A stretch of DNA of 64,000 nt from Paenibacillus sp. YPG26 (lineage in GTDB: Bacteria; Bacillota; Bacilli; Paenibacillales; Paenibacillaceae). The translations under genes and the position numbers were made by a program. The stretch is taken from the NCBI RefSeq assembly GCF_023704175.1, contig NZ_CP084530.1, positions 244,501 to 308,500 on the forward strand, read 5' to 3'. The first letter of the stretch is position 1. Every line of letters begins with the position of its first letter. The notes beneath the pieces were generated by a model, which did not search any database, was not told where the DNA came from, and saw only the letters and a program-made list of their open reading frames with translations. This document shows positions 9,701 through 21,900 of this stretch, one piece after another.

Positions 9701-10203
9701 ACATTAGCCAGTGCGTCGTTCTTGACTGTCCGGACGGCTCCGGGCAGCGGGCGTTGTGCGCCTATTATGCGGCAGCCGAGGAGCTTCCGTATCGCGCGCT
9801 TCACGATTATCTGAGCCAGGACCTGCCGGGCTACATGATTCCATCTTATTTCGTCCGGCTGGACGCGATACCCGTAACGTCCAACGGCAAGGTGGACGCT
9901 GCCGCGCTGCCGAATCCACTGACAGTTGTCCATTCGGATGCGGAATATGAGCCTCCGGCGAATGAAGTAGAGGCTGAGCTTGTCGAGCTCTGGAAGGCAC
10001 TGCTGGAAGTGGAGACGGTGGGCGTGAACGATAACTTCTTTGAGCTTGGAGGCCATTCTCTGCTCGCGGTCAAGCTTGAAATCGAGATGGAGCAGCGGGG
10101 ACTTCTCATCTCACCTGAAGACTTCCTGAAGTGCTATACCATACGTGAGCTGAGCCAATATACAACAAAAGCGGCAGCTGCCACTGCCGAGACTGCAAGC
10201 TAG
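6751..10203 (+). CDS. NRPS: degenerate C lobe - A(Cys-like) interrupted by methyltransferase - T
   Basis: 1150 residues from the ATG at 6751, which has AGGGAGGA seven bases upstream; the frame also opens from a TTG at 6682 without a good RBS. Residues 1-240 resemble a C-domain C-terminal lobe without HHxxxDG. The A domain starts near 265 and reaches its second core motif (LKAGGAYVPIE, about 342). It is then interrupted by a SAM methyltransferase (ALEIGCGSGL near 471, DVVLLPSAIQFF, RPGGAIIVADVP) and resumes at FTSGSTGTPKG near 706. The pocket reads D-L-Y-D-L-S-L-I-W-K, one residue from the Cys code DLYNLSLIWK. The carrier serine is in GGHSL near 1102. Insertion at this point is known from TioN and KtzH, which methylate side chains of Cys and Ser, so S-methyl-Cys is the likely unit. 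The protein ends in T with no release domain. Confidence 0.9.
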   Translation: MDALEIRKLLSSGKWDKERQFWSELLEGDRELTRLPEDLRLGDREQPQTAEYRTTFGAELSGRIHALSGGSDIAAFLVLLSGVQLVTRLYAYVQEVLLVTPVFDGPAQEDAQVINQLLPFPFTLDPEHSVRENLNALKNRLAEILDHQNYPFAQLAADRGWSTLEEADSFPIPIAVGCERLHKSGILEQATADVVFWFAQQEGNWTLEVRFNPRRYSDMFAQQVASRVLLALNGLLGNLDAPLSSIRLLDESERDEVIRVFNDTDAPFPSDRTLHRLFMEQASQSPDAVAAMYGESTITYRELDERSSQLARLLQKAGVGPETRVALLCRRSFDMLVGALGILKAGGAYVPIETSWPKRRVQTVLEQVQAACIVTQRDVFTSLADLPWMISPLRQVVLLDDEGDTPGISHPERESVVRMFDDLAAKAHDRVSAGGFISSYTGLYLTETEVDEYRDRVVGLTAPFAGEGKTALEIGCGSGLIMFELAERFAGYTGLDPSSQTQDKNLSQRDTQGWDAGRLQLLTGFADEISGMADESYDVVLLPSAIQFFPDYMYLEHVLREAVRIVRPGGAIIVADVPDESAKEEFRASLEGFKRSHGTYYNTRVGLDQHLYVHEQFFAGFAGRLSGLKAEIHKRTEGFKNELRFRYDVVLTKSAVSDSSIATPEGFVPAADLQQEGIIYYTKRHIELEDAAGLPEAADPSGTAYIIFTSGSTGTPKGVIVSHRPVVNTIDWVNKSFGIGAEDRLFFITSLCFDLSVYDVFGTLAAGGAIDIVPEEDVRRPETWPQRMAARGITIWDSAPAALVQSLPFFDKYEGQAAPVRRFLLSGDWIPLTLPEQLRRLFPGSRVAALGGATEACIWSNYYEVEEIDPQWQSIPYGKPIRNAKYYILDREMQPCPVGARGELFIGGACLASGYHDAGLTRERFIADPFGQAEGARMYRTGDMAKWMPDGNIEFLGRVDRQVKIRGFRVELGEVQAKLLRHPDISQCVVLDCPDGSGQRALCAYYAAAEELPYRALHDYLSQDLPGYMIPSYFVRLDAIPVTSNGKVDAAALPNPLTVVHSDAEYEPPANEVEAELVELWKALLEVETVGVNDNFFELGGHSLLAVKLEIEMEQRGLLISPEDFLKCYTIRELSQYTTKAAAATAETAS

Positions 10204-10267
10204 TGCTGGTGTATGGTCTGGCGCCGGATCGGTGCATCTATGGAAATTGGGAAAGGTGGGGCCATTC

Positions 10268-12178
10268 ATGCCGAATGCGGCACTAATCTGGTTAGTCATT
10301 CTGGGAGCAGGGCTGCTCGCTGCCATGGGATCCATTGTTATCGCCCTGGCCGGCATTCGCTCAGGTAAGCGGCAGCGAATAGCGGATGCCCGCGGAGTCA
10401 CAGGCTCCTTATTAATCGGAGCTGGATTCTTCGGCTGGTTCGGGTACTGCGTGTACGATTCTGCCTGGCTGTTCTCTTCATCCGGGCGCTCCGCCGCGAA
10501 GCTCTGGGCAGATGCTTCTCTGACGGAAGTATTCGTTGCGGGATCGGTATTTGCTCTGGGGCTGCTGTTCGGCGTCTATCTGGCTCTGACGTTCCGCTAT
10601 CCCAAAGCAGGAGAGCGGCCCTATGCCGCGCTTCTACTGCTTAGCATCATCAGCGGCGTCGGTAACGCCTCGATGATCTTTGTGCTTAACGCGGCGATAG
10701 CCGCACAAGGAGACGCCCGGCTTCAGCTGCTTCCCTATTTTGTCCTGGGCATGCTTGTGTTCATCTGCGGACAGCGTCTGCTGCGTTCCCGGCTTATCCG
10801 GCTGACGAATGAGATGGTGTACGAGAAACGGATGCAGATTGTGGACACCATTCTAGGCGCCCCTTACGAGAAGATGGAAGCATTGGAGCGCGGGAAAATC
10901 GAGACGAGCCTGAACAACGATACGGAAATCGTCAGTGCTTTTGCGAACAAGCTGGTCAGCATCGGGACCTGGACGGTTACGATTCTAGCGGGATTCGTCT
11001 ACCTGGCGCTTATTAACCTGGCAGGCTTTCTGCTGTCCATCGGCGTTGTAACGTTGGCGTCGGCGGGTTTCTATGCTGTGCTGCGCTCGGCCGACAAGCT
11101 CTGGGGACAAGCAAGAGACATTCAGAACGTATTCTTCAAATTTATTCACGACCTCATTCATGGCTTCAAAGAACTCTATCTTCACCGCAATAAGGCGACA
11201 GCATTCCGGGACGACATGGGGGACACCTGCGGGTCCTATCGGGACAAGCGGATGAAGGCGGAGAGCAAGGTGGCTGGCGTCATTGTCTTCGGCGACATGC
11301 TGTTCGCGGCCGTTATCGGTACTGTTGTGTTCACCTTCCCTCTGCTGTTCATCGGAATCGGGGGCGGCGAGCTGCGCAGCTTCGTGTTCGTCTTCCTCTA
11401 TATGGCGGGACCGCTGACGTCGATTCTCAACTCGATGCCCGAGCTTTTTCAGGCCAGAATCAGCTGGAGCCGGCTACGTAACATCTCCGAGGAGCTGTCG
11501 GCGCTGCAGGAGAAGAGAGCTGTTCCGGATGTGCCGGATCCCGCATTGGGACTCGAGCTGCGTCTGGAAGAAGCCGTCTACGCTTACGGCGGACAAGACG
11601 GAGACAAGTCGTTCGCTGTCGGTCCGGTCGATCTGGCCCTGCGCTCAGGCGAGCTGATATTCATCGTCGGCGGTAACGGCAGCGGCAAATCAACGCTTGC
11701 CAAGCTGCTTGTGGGCCTGTACGAGCCGAAGGGCGGGAGTATGAGACTGAATGGCGTACCGCTGAATGCGGGTGAAATCGGGGATTATGTATCAACGATT
11801 TTCAGTGATGCTTACTTGTTCGACCGCCTCTACGGGATTGATTTCGCGGAGAAGGAAGAGGAAGCGCAAGCTTATTTACAGCTGCTAGGCCTGCAAGAGA
11901 AAGTTACGATTCGCGACGGGCATTTCAGTACGACCCGGCTGTCCACCGGGCAGCGGAAGCGTCTGGCTATGCTGGTCAGTTACCTTGACGATAAGCCGAT
12001 CTGCCTGTTCGATGAGTGGGCGGCGGATCAGGACCCGGAGTACCGCGCCTATTTCTATACCACACTGCTGCCGGATCTGCGGAGCAAGGGCAAATGTGTC
12101 ATCGTCATCACGCATGACGACCGTTATTTCGACATGGCCGACAAACTCATCAAGCTGGAAATGGGGAAGATTGCATGA
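10268..12178 (+). CDS. Cyclic-peptide-type ABC exporter, fused TM and ATPase
   Basis: 636 residues from the ATG at 10268 (AAGGTGG eight bases upstream). The N-terminal half is hydrophobic with about six membrane segments. The C-terminal half is an ABC ATPase with Walker A GGNGSGKST near 468, a signature LSTGQRKRL and Walker B ICLFDEWAADQDP. The unusual DEWAADQDP and the overall layout match the SyrD/PvdE-like cyclic peptide exporter family, which moves nonribosomal peptides across the cytoplasmic membrane. It lies 64 bases after the Cys-module gene, and its stop overlaps the next start (ATGA). It is the best candidate for product export or self-protection. Confidence 0.85.
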   Translation: MPNAALIWLVILGAGLLAAMGSIVIALAGIRSGKRQRIADARGVTGSLLIGAGFFGWFGYCVYDSAWLFSSSGRSAAKLWADASLTEVFVAGSVFALGLLFGVYLALTFRYPKAGERPYAALLLLSIISGVGNASMIFVLNAAIAAQGDARLQLLPYFVLGMLVFICGQRLLRSRLIRLTNEMVYEKRMQIVDTILGAPYEKMEALERGKIETSLNNDTEIVSAFANKLVSIGTWTVTILAGFVYLALINLAGFLLSIGVVTLASAGFYAVLRSADKLWGQARDIQNVFFKFIHDLIHGFKELYLHRNKATAFRDDMGDTCGSYRDKRMKAESKVAGVIVFGDMLFAAVIGTVVFTFPLLFIGIGGGELRSFVFVFLYMAGPLTSILNSMPELFQARISWSRLRNISEELSALQEKRAVPDVPDPALGLELRLEEAVYAYGGQDGDKSFAVGPVDLALRSGELIFIVGGNGSGKSTLAKLLVGLYEPKGGSMRLNGVPLNAGEIGDYVSTIFSDAYLFDRLYGIDFAEKEEEAQAYLQLLGLQEKVTIRDGHFSTTRLSTGQRKRLAMLVSYLDDKPICLFDEWAADQDPEYRAYFYTTLLPDLRSKGKCVIVITHDDRYFDMADKLIKLEMGKIA

Positions 12179-12891
12179 AGTTGATCTGCTTGCCGTATGC
12201 GGGAGCTTCGGCTGCTATTTATATGAAGTGGAAAAGAATCCTCGGTCCACACCTATGCTGTGTCCCTCTCGAGCTGGCAGGACGCGGCGTTCGAATGGGC
12301 GAGCCATTCTACAAGGATATGGCAGAAGCGGCCGAGGACATTGCCGCACGCCTGGTCCAGGAGAGCGGGGGCGCGCCCTACGCCGTCTTCGGCCATTCGA
12401 TGGGCGCCATGATCCTGTTCGAAGCACTCCGCTTGCTGCGGGACCGGGGACTCCCAGCGCCTGACGCGATCTTCTTCTCAGGCAGGCCAGCGCCAGATCT
12501 TGCCCCGCCTGAAGATCCAATCCATGAGCTTCCGGACGATGCATTCGAGAGCCGGATTCTGGAGATGGGAGCAACTTCACCCGAACTATTCGCAAGCAGG
12601 GGGCTGAAGAATGTGTTCATGCCGATCCTGCGCGCGGATTTCAAGCTGGTGGCAACTTACAGGTACGAGGAACGCGAGCCGCTGCCATGGACCTTCACAG
12701 CTTTGGCCGGTGCTGAAGAGAAATGGACGGATGCGGAGATGGCAGGCTGGCAGCGTCATACGGAGGCAGACTGCCGGATTGTACGCATGCCGGGCGGCCA
12801 CTTTTATTGGCAGCAGGGCGAGGGGGCCACATTGCTGCCTGAATATCTTCGCGGTGAACTGCACAGAACGGAATTGCTGGAAGCAAGATAA
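12175..12891 (+). CDS. Type II thioesterase (GrsT-like)
   Basis: A 238-residue alpha/beta hydrolase whose ATG overlaps the exporter stop by four bases. The N-terminal ICLPYAGASA and the nucleophile elbow GHSMG (Ser75), with a late GGHFYW histidine, are typical of type II thioesterases. These hydrolyse misprimed acyl groups from carrier domains, and no membrane or carrier domain is fused. It normally proofreads rather than releases the product. Because no subunit here carries a thioesterase domain in cis, a release role cannot be excluded but would be unusual. Confidence 0.9.
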   Translation: MKLICLPYAGASAAIYMKWKRILGPHLCCVPLELAGRGVRMGEPFYKDMAEAAEDIAARLVQESGGAPYAVFGHSMGAMILFEALRLLRDRGLPAPDAIFFSGRPAPDLAPPEDPIHELPDDAFESRILEMGATSPELFASRGLKNVFMPILRADFKLVATYRYEEREPLPWTFTALAGAEEKWTDAEMAGWQRHTEADCRIVRMPGGHFYWQQGEGATLLPEYLRGELHRTELLEAR

Positions 12892-12959
12892 GTTTAGCTT
12901 TTGCAGGATAGCATGAATGCCGATTGACGGCACTATACCCGCTTGGGAGGAGTTGTACG

Positions 12960-15900
12960 ATGAAGCCGTTCTGCAATTTGACGGAGGTGCTGGCCCATGG
13001 AGCCGGTACCGGGAAGAGCATAGTGTTCATTCAAAAAAAATCCGAAGCCCGTATGACCTACCGCGAGCTGTACGCCCGTAGTCTGCGTGCAGCATCCCGC
13101 TTGCGGGCCCAAGGCTGCCAGATTCAGGATGAGGTCGTCATTCGGGTGGAAGATCCGCGGACCTTCGTTATCGCATTTTGGGGCTGTGTAGTTGGTGGAA
13201 TGGTGCCTGTACCGCTGGCTGCGGGCGGCAGCGAGGAGCATCTTACCAAGCTTCGGCAGGTCTGGGGACGGTTGAACCGTCCTTGGCTGCTGTCGGAGCC
13301 TGACTTCGCCGAGGTTGAAGATGAGCCTTGGGCAGCTGGGCGCAGTCTGGCTCTGGAAGATGTCCTGTATACGGAAGAAGAGATCACGGATGCGGTGGCT
13401 GACGAGCTTTTGGCACAAGGACTGGCCGGCGGGCAGAATGACGAAGACAGGCTTCCTTACCGGCCTGCTTCGGGAGCCACTGCCTTTATTCAATTCTCGT
13501 CGGGCTCTACCGGCGACCCCAAGGGGGTCGTGCTGACCCATGCGAACCTGCTGTCAAATATGGCGGCGATTGTGAACTGCTCGGGAACAACCGAGCATGA
13601 TTCTTCTCTTAGCTGGATGCCCCTGACGCATGACATGGGGTTAATCGGCTTCCACCTGACTCCGATCTATGCAGGCATGGATCAGTATATTATGCGTCCA
13701 TCACAGTTCATGCTGGACCCGATGCTCTGGCTCTCCAAGGCCCATGAGCACCGGATTACGTCGCTCGCCTCGCCGAATTTCGGTTACAGGCATTTTCTTG
13801 CCTCTTATAAATCCAAGCGGGTGGAAGGCTGGGACTTAAGCTGTGTCCGGCTGATCTTCAACGGTGCGGAACCGATATCAGCGGAATGGGCCGAGATGTT
13901 CGTGTCAGAGATGGCGCCGCATGGTCTTTCTCCAGGGGCTATGTTCCCGGTGTATGGGATGGCCGAAGCGACACTGGCAGTTACTTTCCCGCCTGCCGGG
14001 GAACGGCTGACCTCTGTCCGCCTGCATCCGGAATCGCTCCGGATCGGCGGGGAAGTCCGCATGGCCGAGGAGGGAGATGAACGTTCGGTGTCGTTCGTGG
14101 ATGTCGGGAGTCCTGTTCAGGACTGCGAGGTTCGGATCACAGACGAATCGGACAAGCCGCTGCCTGACGGGCGGATCGGTCATATTCTCATTCGCGGACT
14201 GAATGTCACCGCAGGCTATTATAACGCTCCGGAAGCGACCGGGCGGGCAATAAGTCCCGAGGGCTGGCTGCGTACAGGCGATATCGGATATATGTCTGGC
14301 GGCAGGCTGGTTATTACCGGCCGTCACAAGGATATTATTTTTGTTCGGGGCCGCAATGTATATCCGCATGATCTTGAACAGCGGGCTGAAGCGGTCGAGG
14401 GTGTTGGTTATGGAAAAGCGGCCGCGTGCGGTGTTCCGCATCCGTCCAAGGGAGAAGAGGAGGTTATTCTGTTCGTGCAGCATCGCGGCAAGCTTGAGAA
14501 GTTCGCCGCGACGGCCGAACGGCTTCGCCGGCAATTGAACCGCGAGACGGGTCTTGATATCGGACGAGTCGTACCGGTGCGCCAGCTGCCTCGGACAACG
14601 AGCGGCAAAATCCAGCGTTATAAGCTGGCCGAACGGCTGATCGCCGGGGAATGGGATGAGGTGTTAAGTGAGCTGGAATTGCTGCGGTCCGAAGCGGAGG
14701 CAGCTGCGGCTGCGACTGCGGCGCAATCTGGTTCGTCAGCACCGTCCGCTTCAATCGCAGACAGCGAACACCCTGATATGCATCGCCTTGCGGCGTTATG
14801 GCGCGAGACTCTGGGCATGAGCTTTGTGGGAGCGGACGATCATTTTCAAGAGCTTGGGGGGAATTCATTAAAAGCTGCACAAGCGCTGGCGGGCATTCGC
14901 AGGGAATGGGGCGTCGAGCTGTCGTTCCGCGACCTGTACGAATGCCCCACACCGCGGCTGCTACTGGCGCGAATTCAGCGTGAAGTTCACCAGGCGTCTC
15001 CGGGGCCGGACAGCTTGCCGTCCGCAGCACTTCGTGCCGATGGCCGCTACCCGGTGACGGTTGCGCAGCGGCGAATGGCGCTGGCAGAGCAGGCGGAGGA
15101 TATTGGCTGCGCTTATCATATTCCGGTTGCGCTGACGGCTGAAGGGCCGCTTGTGCCGGAACACCTTAGAGAGGCACTTCAAGCGTTAATTGACAGGCAT
15201 GAGATGCTGCGTGCTTCTTATCATTGGGATCAAGGAGAGCTTGTACAGCAGATACACCCTCCTGGAGAGATTGACGCTGACTGGAAGGTGTATGCGTGCG
15301 AAGCGGCGGATTTTCCTGATCCAGGCACACCGGAGCACATCGGGCTTGGTGATTCGCTGGCTCCATTCGATCTGTCCCGTCCACCTATGCTCCGGGCTAG
15401 ATTGTGGACGGACGGGGCGAGCCGCCATCTGCTGCTGCTGAACGTACACCATATTGCGGCTGACGGTATCGGCATGAATGTGCTGATGCAGGAGTTCGCC
15501 GCTCTTCTTGGGAGAGAGTCACTACCGGCTCCGGGCCAATCGTACATTGACTATGCGGTATGGGAGCACAGTCAGGCTCCGTTCTGGAAGCCTGAATCCG
15601 AGTCGTTCTGGAAGGAACAGCTGGGTACGGCATTCCCTGCGCTGCAGTGGCCGGATATGGCGTCCAGGCCTGCCCGGCGCACTTACAAAGGCGGCACAGT
15701 AAGATTGGAAGTACCCGCGGATACGGTACAGGGATGGGAGCGCCAGGCACGGCAGGACTCGGCAACGATGGCTTCGCTGCTGCTGAGCTTGCATGCACTT
15801 ACGGTAAGCAGGTATGCCCGCCAGTCAGAGTTGTCGATTGGCTTGCTTGTAGCAGGACGAACCCTCCCGGGTACGCTTGGGATGGTCGGCATGTTCAACA

Positions 15901-18900
15901 ATTTCATCCCGATCCGGCTGTTGGCGGATGGGAACATGTCCTTCATTGAGCTGCGCCGTCTAGCACAGGACAAGCTGTGGGATGCGCTTAGCCATGCGGA
16001 AGTTCCGTATGAGCGGCTGATTGAACTGTCGGGCGAGCGGACGGAACTGTCACGCAATCCTTTGTTCGATACCATGCTTGTATACCATAATCAGGCGGAG
16101 ACGGCGAATGTCCGGTTCGAAGCGGGAGGCTGCCATTTCGCTCAGCTTCAAGTAGAGACAGGAACGGCGAAGCTGGATCTCAAGCTGGACGTATTCCCGG
16201 AGCCCTCCGGCGCGCTTAGCTGCGTGTGGGAGTACAATGAGCAGCTGTTCCACCGGGAGACGGTCGAGCGGCTGGCGGGTCACTTCGTCCGGCTGGCAGC
16301 AGCGGTGCTGCAGGAGCCGGAAGCGAGATTGGCGGACATCGACCTGATGTCCGAGGAGGAGCGGCAGGTCGTGACGGAGCAGTTCAACGCGACGGAGGCG
16401 GCGTTCCCGGACGAGCTGACGCTGCCGGACATGTTCCGCCAGCAGGCGGAGCGAACGCCGGAGCGGATCGCGGCGGTGTTCGGGGACGGCGAGTCGCTGA
16501 CCTACCGCGAGCTGGACGCGCGGGCGAGCCGGATTGCGCGGACGCTGCTGGATAGCGGCCTCGTGCCGGAGGAGCCCGTGGGCCTGATGGCCGAGCGTTC
16601 ATCGGCCATGCTCGCCGGGATGCTCGGCATCCTGAAGGCAGGCGGCGCGTATGTGCCGCTGCCGCCAGCGTTCCCGGCGGAGCGGCTGCGCTACATGGCG
16701 GACGACTGCGGTCTTCGCATCGTCTGCACGCAGCGGCAGTGGCTGTCCGCGGCAGAGCAAGCGGCACCGGAGGCGCGGTTGCTGGATCTGGATGATGCGG
16801 GTTCGCTGGAAGACGCGACAGAACCGATGGAACAGACGGGTAAGGTGGAATCGAACCAAGCTGCAGCCGGATCAATAGAATCGGCTGGACCAGCCGGGAA
16901 TAAGACGCAAGACAATGATGTCTTGCCGGATCGCCCAGGCTTGGCGGCTTCGTCCGCCAAGAATATCGGCGCAGCTGCCGATCTTCCCGCAGGCTTGGCG
17001 AAGCCGGAGGGACTGGCTTACATCCTGTACACGTCCGGTTCAACAGGACGTCCAAAAGGCGTCATGATCCGCCATCGGTCGGTGATCAACCGCCTGAATT
17101 GGATGCAGAAGGCTTATCCGCTTAGAGCGGAGGACGTCATCCTGCAAAAGACCCCATACAGCTTCGACGTATCCGTATGGGAGCTGTTCTGGTGGATGCT
17201 GGCGGGGGCCAGTGCGGCGTTCCTGGAGCCGGATGCGGAGAAGGATCCGGGAGCGATAGCCGAAGCGATCGCGAAGCATAAGGTAACGACGATGCACTTC
17301 GTGCCGTCGATGCTCGCAGCATTCCTGGAAGCCGTGCAGCAGGAGCCGCAGGAGCAGCTGCGGGAACGTCTCGGAACACTGAAGCACGTGTTCGCGAGCG
17401 GGGAGGCGCTGCACCGGTCGCATGTCGACCGCTTCTACGCGCTGCTTCGCCCGCTCGGCCTGACTGATGTGAAGCTTATCAACCTGTATGGCCCGACCGA
17501 AGCAACCGTTGACGTTACCGTCCACGAATGCGAAGCGGAGAGCGAGCTGGACCTTGTTCCAATAGGCCGCCCGATCGACAACACGTCACTGTATGTCATC
17601 AGTGATGGCGGACAACCGCTGCCGGTCGGCGTGCCAGGTGAGCTCTGCATTGCGGGTGTGCAGCTGGCGGCGGGATATGTGAACCGCCCGGATCTGACGG
17701 AGGAGAGATTCGTACCGCATCCCTATAAGCCGGGTGAAGTGATGTACCGGACGGGTGACTTGGCAAGATGGATGGCGGACGGCCAACTTCAATATCTGGG
17801 CCGGATCGATGATCAGGTGAAAATCCGGGGTTACCGGATTGAACTTGGAGAGATCGAACGGACACTGCTGCTGCATGATGCGGTATCCGAAGCGGTCGCA
17901 GCGGTGCGGGAGGATGGCCGAGGCGGGCAGCGCCTGGTCGGCTACATCGTAGCGGACCGGTCATGCCCGGTTAGTGAACTGCGGAAGCACTGTGGAGACA
18001 GGCTGCCGTCCTACATGATCCCGGAGGCGTTCGTGCAGCTAGAAGCCATGCCGCTGACAGCAAGCGGCAAAGCGGACCGCAAGTCGCTCCCAGAGCCGGA
18101 GCGCGAGCTGTCAGCCGGAACGGCATATGCCGCTCCGACAACGGATACGGAGGCGAAGCTGGCTGATCTGTGGGCCGAGCTGCTCGGCCGTGACAAGGTC
18201 GGCACCCAGGACAATTTCTTCGAGCTGGGCGGTCACTCGTTGACGGCGGCATCGCTGATTGCCGTTATTCATCGTGAGTTCGGTTACTTGTTCGCGCTGC
18301 GTGAGCTGTTCGCGCATCCTACGGTGCGCGAATTGGCACAGCAGCTTGAAGCGCGGCGTGCGGCAGGTCTGGTCAGCGGTTACATGCCAATTCCTAAGGC
18401 ACAGGCGAAGATGAGCTATCCGCTGGCATCCGCGCAGAACCGCTTGTTCATTTTGCAATCGATGGACGAGAACGCTACCGTGTATCATCTGTCCTTTGCA
18501 CTGAGGATCCGTGGTCCGCTAGATCAGGAGCGGCTGCTGGCTGCAATGAAGACAATCTTGCAGCAGCATGATGCGCTGCGGACATCGTTCCAATGGGAAG
18601 ATGGACAGCCGATACAGCGCATTGCGCCGGAGTCAGTCATTGAGATTGAACACGAGGATGTAGCGGCTTTGGACCCGGAAGCCTGCATGCAAGCATTTAT
18701 TCGGCCATTCCGGCTGCAGGAGCCGCCATTATTACGCGTGAAGCTTGTACGGCTCTCGGGTGAGATTGCCGCATCGGCTGTGACACATGCTGCTAACGAA
18801 CATTTGCTGTTGCTGGATGCGCACCATCTCGTAACAGATGGTGTCTCCATGGCTGTACTGGCACGTCAGTTCATCGCCCACTATGAGGGAGCGCCTGCTC

Positions 18901-21900
18901 TATCACTTCCGGTTCAATATCCAGATTACGTGGATTGGCAAGCAAAATGGCTTCAGTCTGATGCCTGCCAGGCACAAGAGCGCTACTGGCTGGATACGTT
19001 GTCCGGGGATATCCCTCTACTTGAGTGGCCGAGCGATTTCCCAAGGCCGCAGCGGATGGATTACGCGGGCGATGAAGTGACGGTGGCTCTGGATGCCTCC
19101 ATGACCCGTGCGTTGACTGATTTCGGCACCCGTTCAGGCGCGACACCGTACATGACCCTGTTAGCCATGTTCTCGGCATTGCTCCATCGGTACACGAGAC
19201 AGACGGACATCTGGATTGGCAGTCCGGTTGCGGGCAGGCCGCATCCTGATCTGGCGGAATTAATCGGTATGTTCGTCAATACCGTCGTCATCCGCAGTGA
19301 GCTTGCGGGGGATTTAACATTTAGCGACCTGGTAGACCATATGAAAGATCGTGTGCTCGGCGCATTGGAGCATGACCGCTATCCGTTCGAGCTGTTGGTG
19401 GACAAGCTTGGAGCGAGCCGGGATGTCGGCCGTAACCCGTTATTTGACGTTATGTTCGTTCTGCAAAATACCGGTATTCCAGAGGTTGCAAGCGGCGATA
19501 CGATATTCGAGCCCTGCACGATCCGCAGCAACACTTCCAAATTCGATCTGCTGCTGGAAGTAACGGAGCAAAAAGGCGAGTTGATCTGCCGTTTTGAATA
19601 CCGTACATCATTATTCCGCCGGGAGACGATCGAGCGGCTTGCGGGTCACTTCATCCGGCTGGCAGCAGCGGTGCTGCAGAAGCCGGAAGCTAGATTAGCC
19701 GACATCGACCTGATGTCCGCAGCGGAGCGGCAGGTCGTGACGGAGCAGTTCAACGCGACGGAGGCGGCGTTCCCGGACAAGCTGACGCTGCCGGACATGT
19801 TCCGCCAGCAGGCGGAACGAACGCCGGAGCGGATCGCGGCGGTGTTCGGGGACGGCGAGTCGCTGACGTACCGCGAGCTGGATGCGCGCGCGAGCCGGAT
19901 TGCGCGGATGCTGCTGGACAGCGGACTCGCGCCGGAGGAGGCCGTAGGCCTGATGGCCGAGCGTTCATCGGCCATGCTCGCCGGGATGCTCGGCATCCTG
20001 AAGGCAGGCGGGGCGTATGTGCCGCTGCCACCAGCGTTCCCGGCGGAGCGGCTGCGCTACATGGCGGACGACTGCGGCCTTCGCATCGTCTGCACACAGC
20101 GGCAGTGGCTGTCCGTGGCGGAGCAAGCGGCACCGGAGGCGCGGTTGCTGGATCTGGATGATGCGGGATCGTCCGCGGAGGACATCGGCGCAGCTGCTGA
20201 TCTTCCCGCAGGCTTGGCGAAGCCGGAGGGACTGGCCTACATCCTGTACACATCCGGCTCAACAGGACGTCCAAAAGGCGTCATGATCCGCCACCGGTCG
20301 GTTATCAACCGGCTGAACTGGATGCAGAAGGCGTATCCGCTCGGGAAGGAGGATGTCGTTCTGCAAAAGACCCCATACAGCTTCGACGTATCCGTCTGGG
20401 AGCTGTTCTGGTGGATGCTGGCAGGAGCCAGTGCGGCGTTCCTCGAGCCGGATGCGGAGAAAGATCCGGGAGCGATAGCCGAAGCGATCGCGAAGCATAA
20501 GATAACGACGATGCACTTTGTGCCGTCGATGCTCGCAGCATTCCTGGAAGCCGCGCAGCAGGAGCCGCAGGAGCAGCTGCGGGAACGTCTCGGAACACTG
20601 AAGCACGTGTTCGCGAGCGGGGAGGCACTGCACCGGTCGCATGTCGACCGCTTCTATGCGCTGCTTCGTCCGCTTGGCCTTGCGGAAGTGAAGCTTATCA
20701 ACCTGTATGGCCCGACTGAGGCAACGGTAGACGTTACCGTCCACGAATGCGAAGCGGAGAGCGAGCTGGACTTTGTCCCGATTGGCCGCCCGATTGACAA
20801 CACATCGCTGTATGTCATCAGTGATGGCGGACAACCGCTGCCGGTCGGTGTACCAGGCGAGCTCTGCATCGCGGGTGTGCAGTTGGCGGCGGGATATGTG
20901 AACCGCCCGGATCTGACGGCGGAGAGATTCGTACCGCATCCCTATAAGCCGGGTGAAGTGATGTACCGGACGGGTGACTTGGCAAGATGGATGGCGGACG
21001 GCCAGCTTCAATACCTGGGCCGGATCGATGATCAGGTGAAAATCCGGGGTTACCGGATTGAGCTTGGAGAGATCGAACGCACACTGCTGCTGCACGATGC
21101 GGTATCCGAAGCGGTCGCAGCGGTGCGGGAGGATGGACGAGGCGGGCAGCGCCTGGTCGGCTACATCGTAGCGGACCGGTCATGCCCGGCTAGTGAACTG
21201 CGGAAGCACTGTGGAGACAGGCTGCCAACGTATATGATCCCGGAAGTGTTCGTGCAGCTTGAAGCCATGCCGCTGACAGCAAGCGGCAAAGCGGACCGTA
21301 AGTCGCTGCCGGAACCAGAGCGCGAGCTGTCAACCGGAACGGCATATGCCGCGCCGACAACGGAGACGGAAGTGAAGCTGGCTGATCTATGGGCCGAGCT
21401 GCTCGGCCGGGACAAGGTCGGCACCCAGGACAATTTCTTCGAGCTCGGCGGCCATTCCTTTCTGTTGGTGCAGCTGCACCAACGGCTGGAAGAAGACGTA
21501 CGCGGAGTGGTCAGCGTAACGGATCTGTTCGCTTATCCAACCGTGGCCAAGCTGGCTGCCCATATCGACCGGACAATTGGAGATCAAGCTCACACAGCTT
21601 CGTCCAAAACGCTGGTTCCGCTCCAAATACCGGATGTACTGCGGCCCGGCGCTGGGCAGCAGCCGCAATCGCGGGCGTACCTGCGTCTCACGCTTGATGA
21701 AGCTACGGTGCGGGAACTGCGCGAAATTGCCGAAGGCGAGCGCATCCAGCCGGCTTCGGCGGTGCTCGGCATCTGGGTCATACTGGTTGCCCGAATGTTC
21801 CGCCAGCCGCGCTTCGATCTGCCGGTCGCCGGTTTCGGCCAGGGCATTCGCCTAGCCGAAATTGATCTGAGTACAATGGACGGGTTCTCGGGGCTGATCG

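Noticed and set aside
16335..21458. Insertion sequence or transposon explaining the repeated DNA
   Set aside because: The repeats are whole in-frame A-T modules with working motifs and no terminal inverted repeats or transposase.
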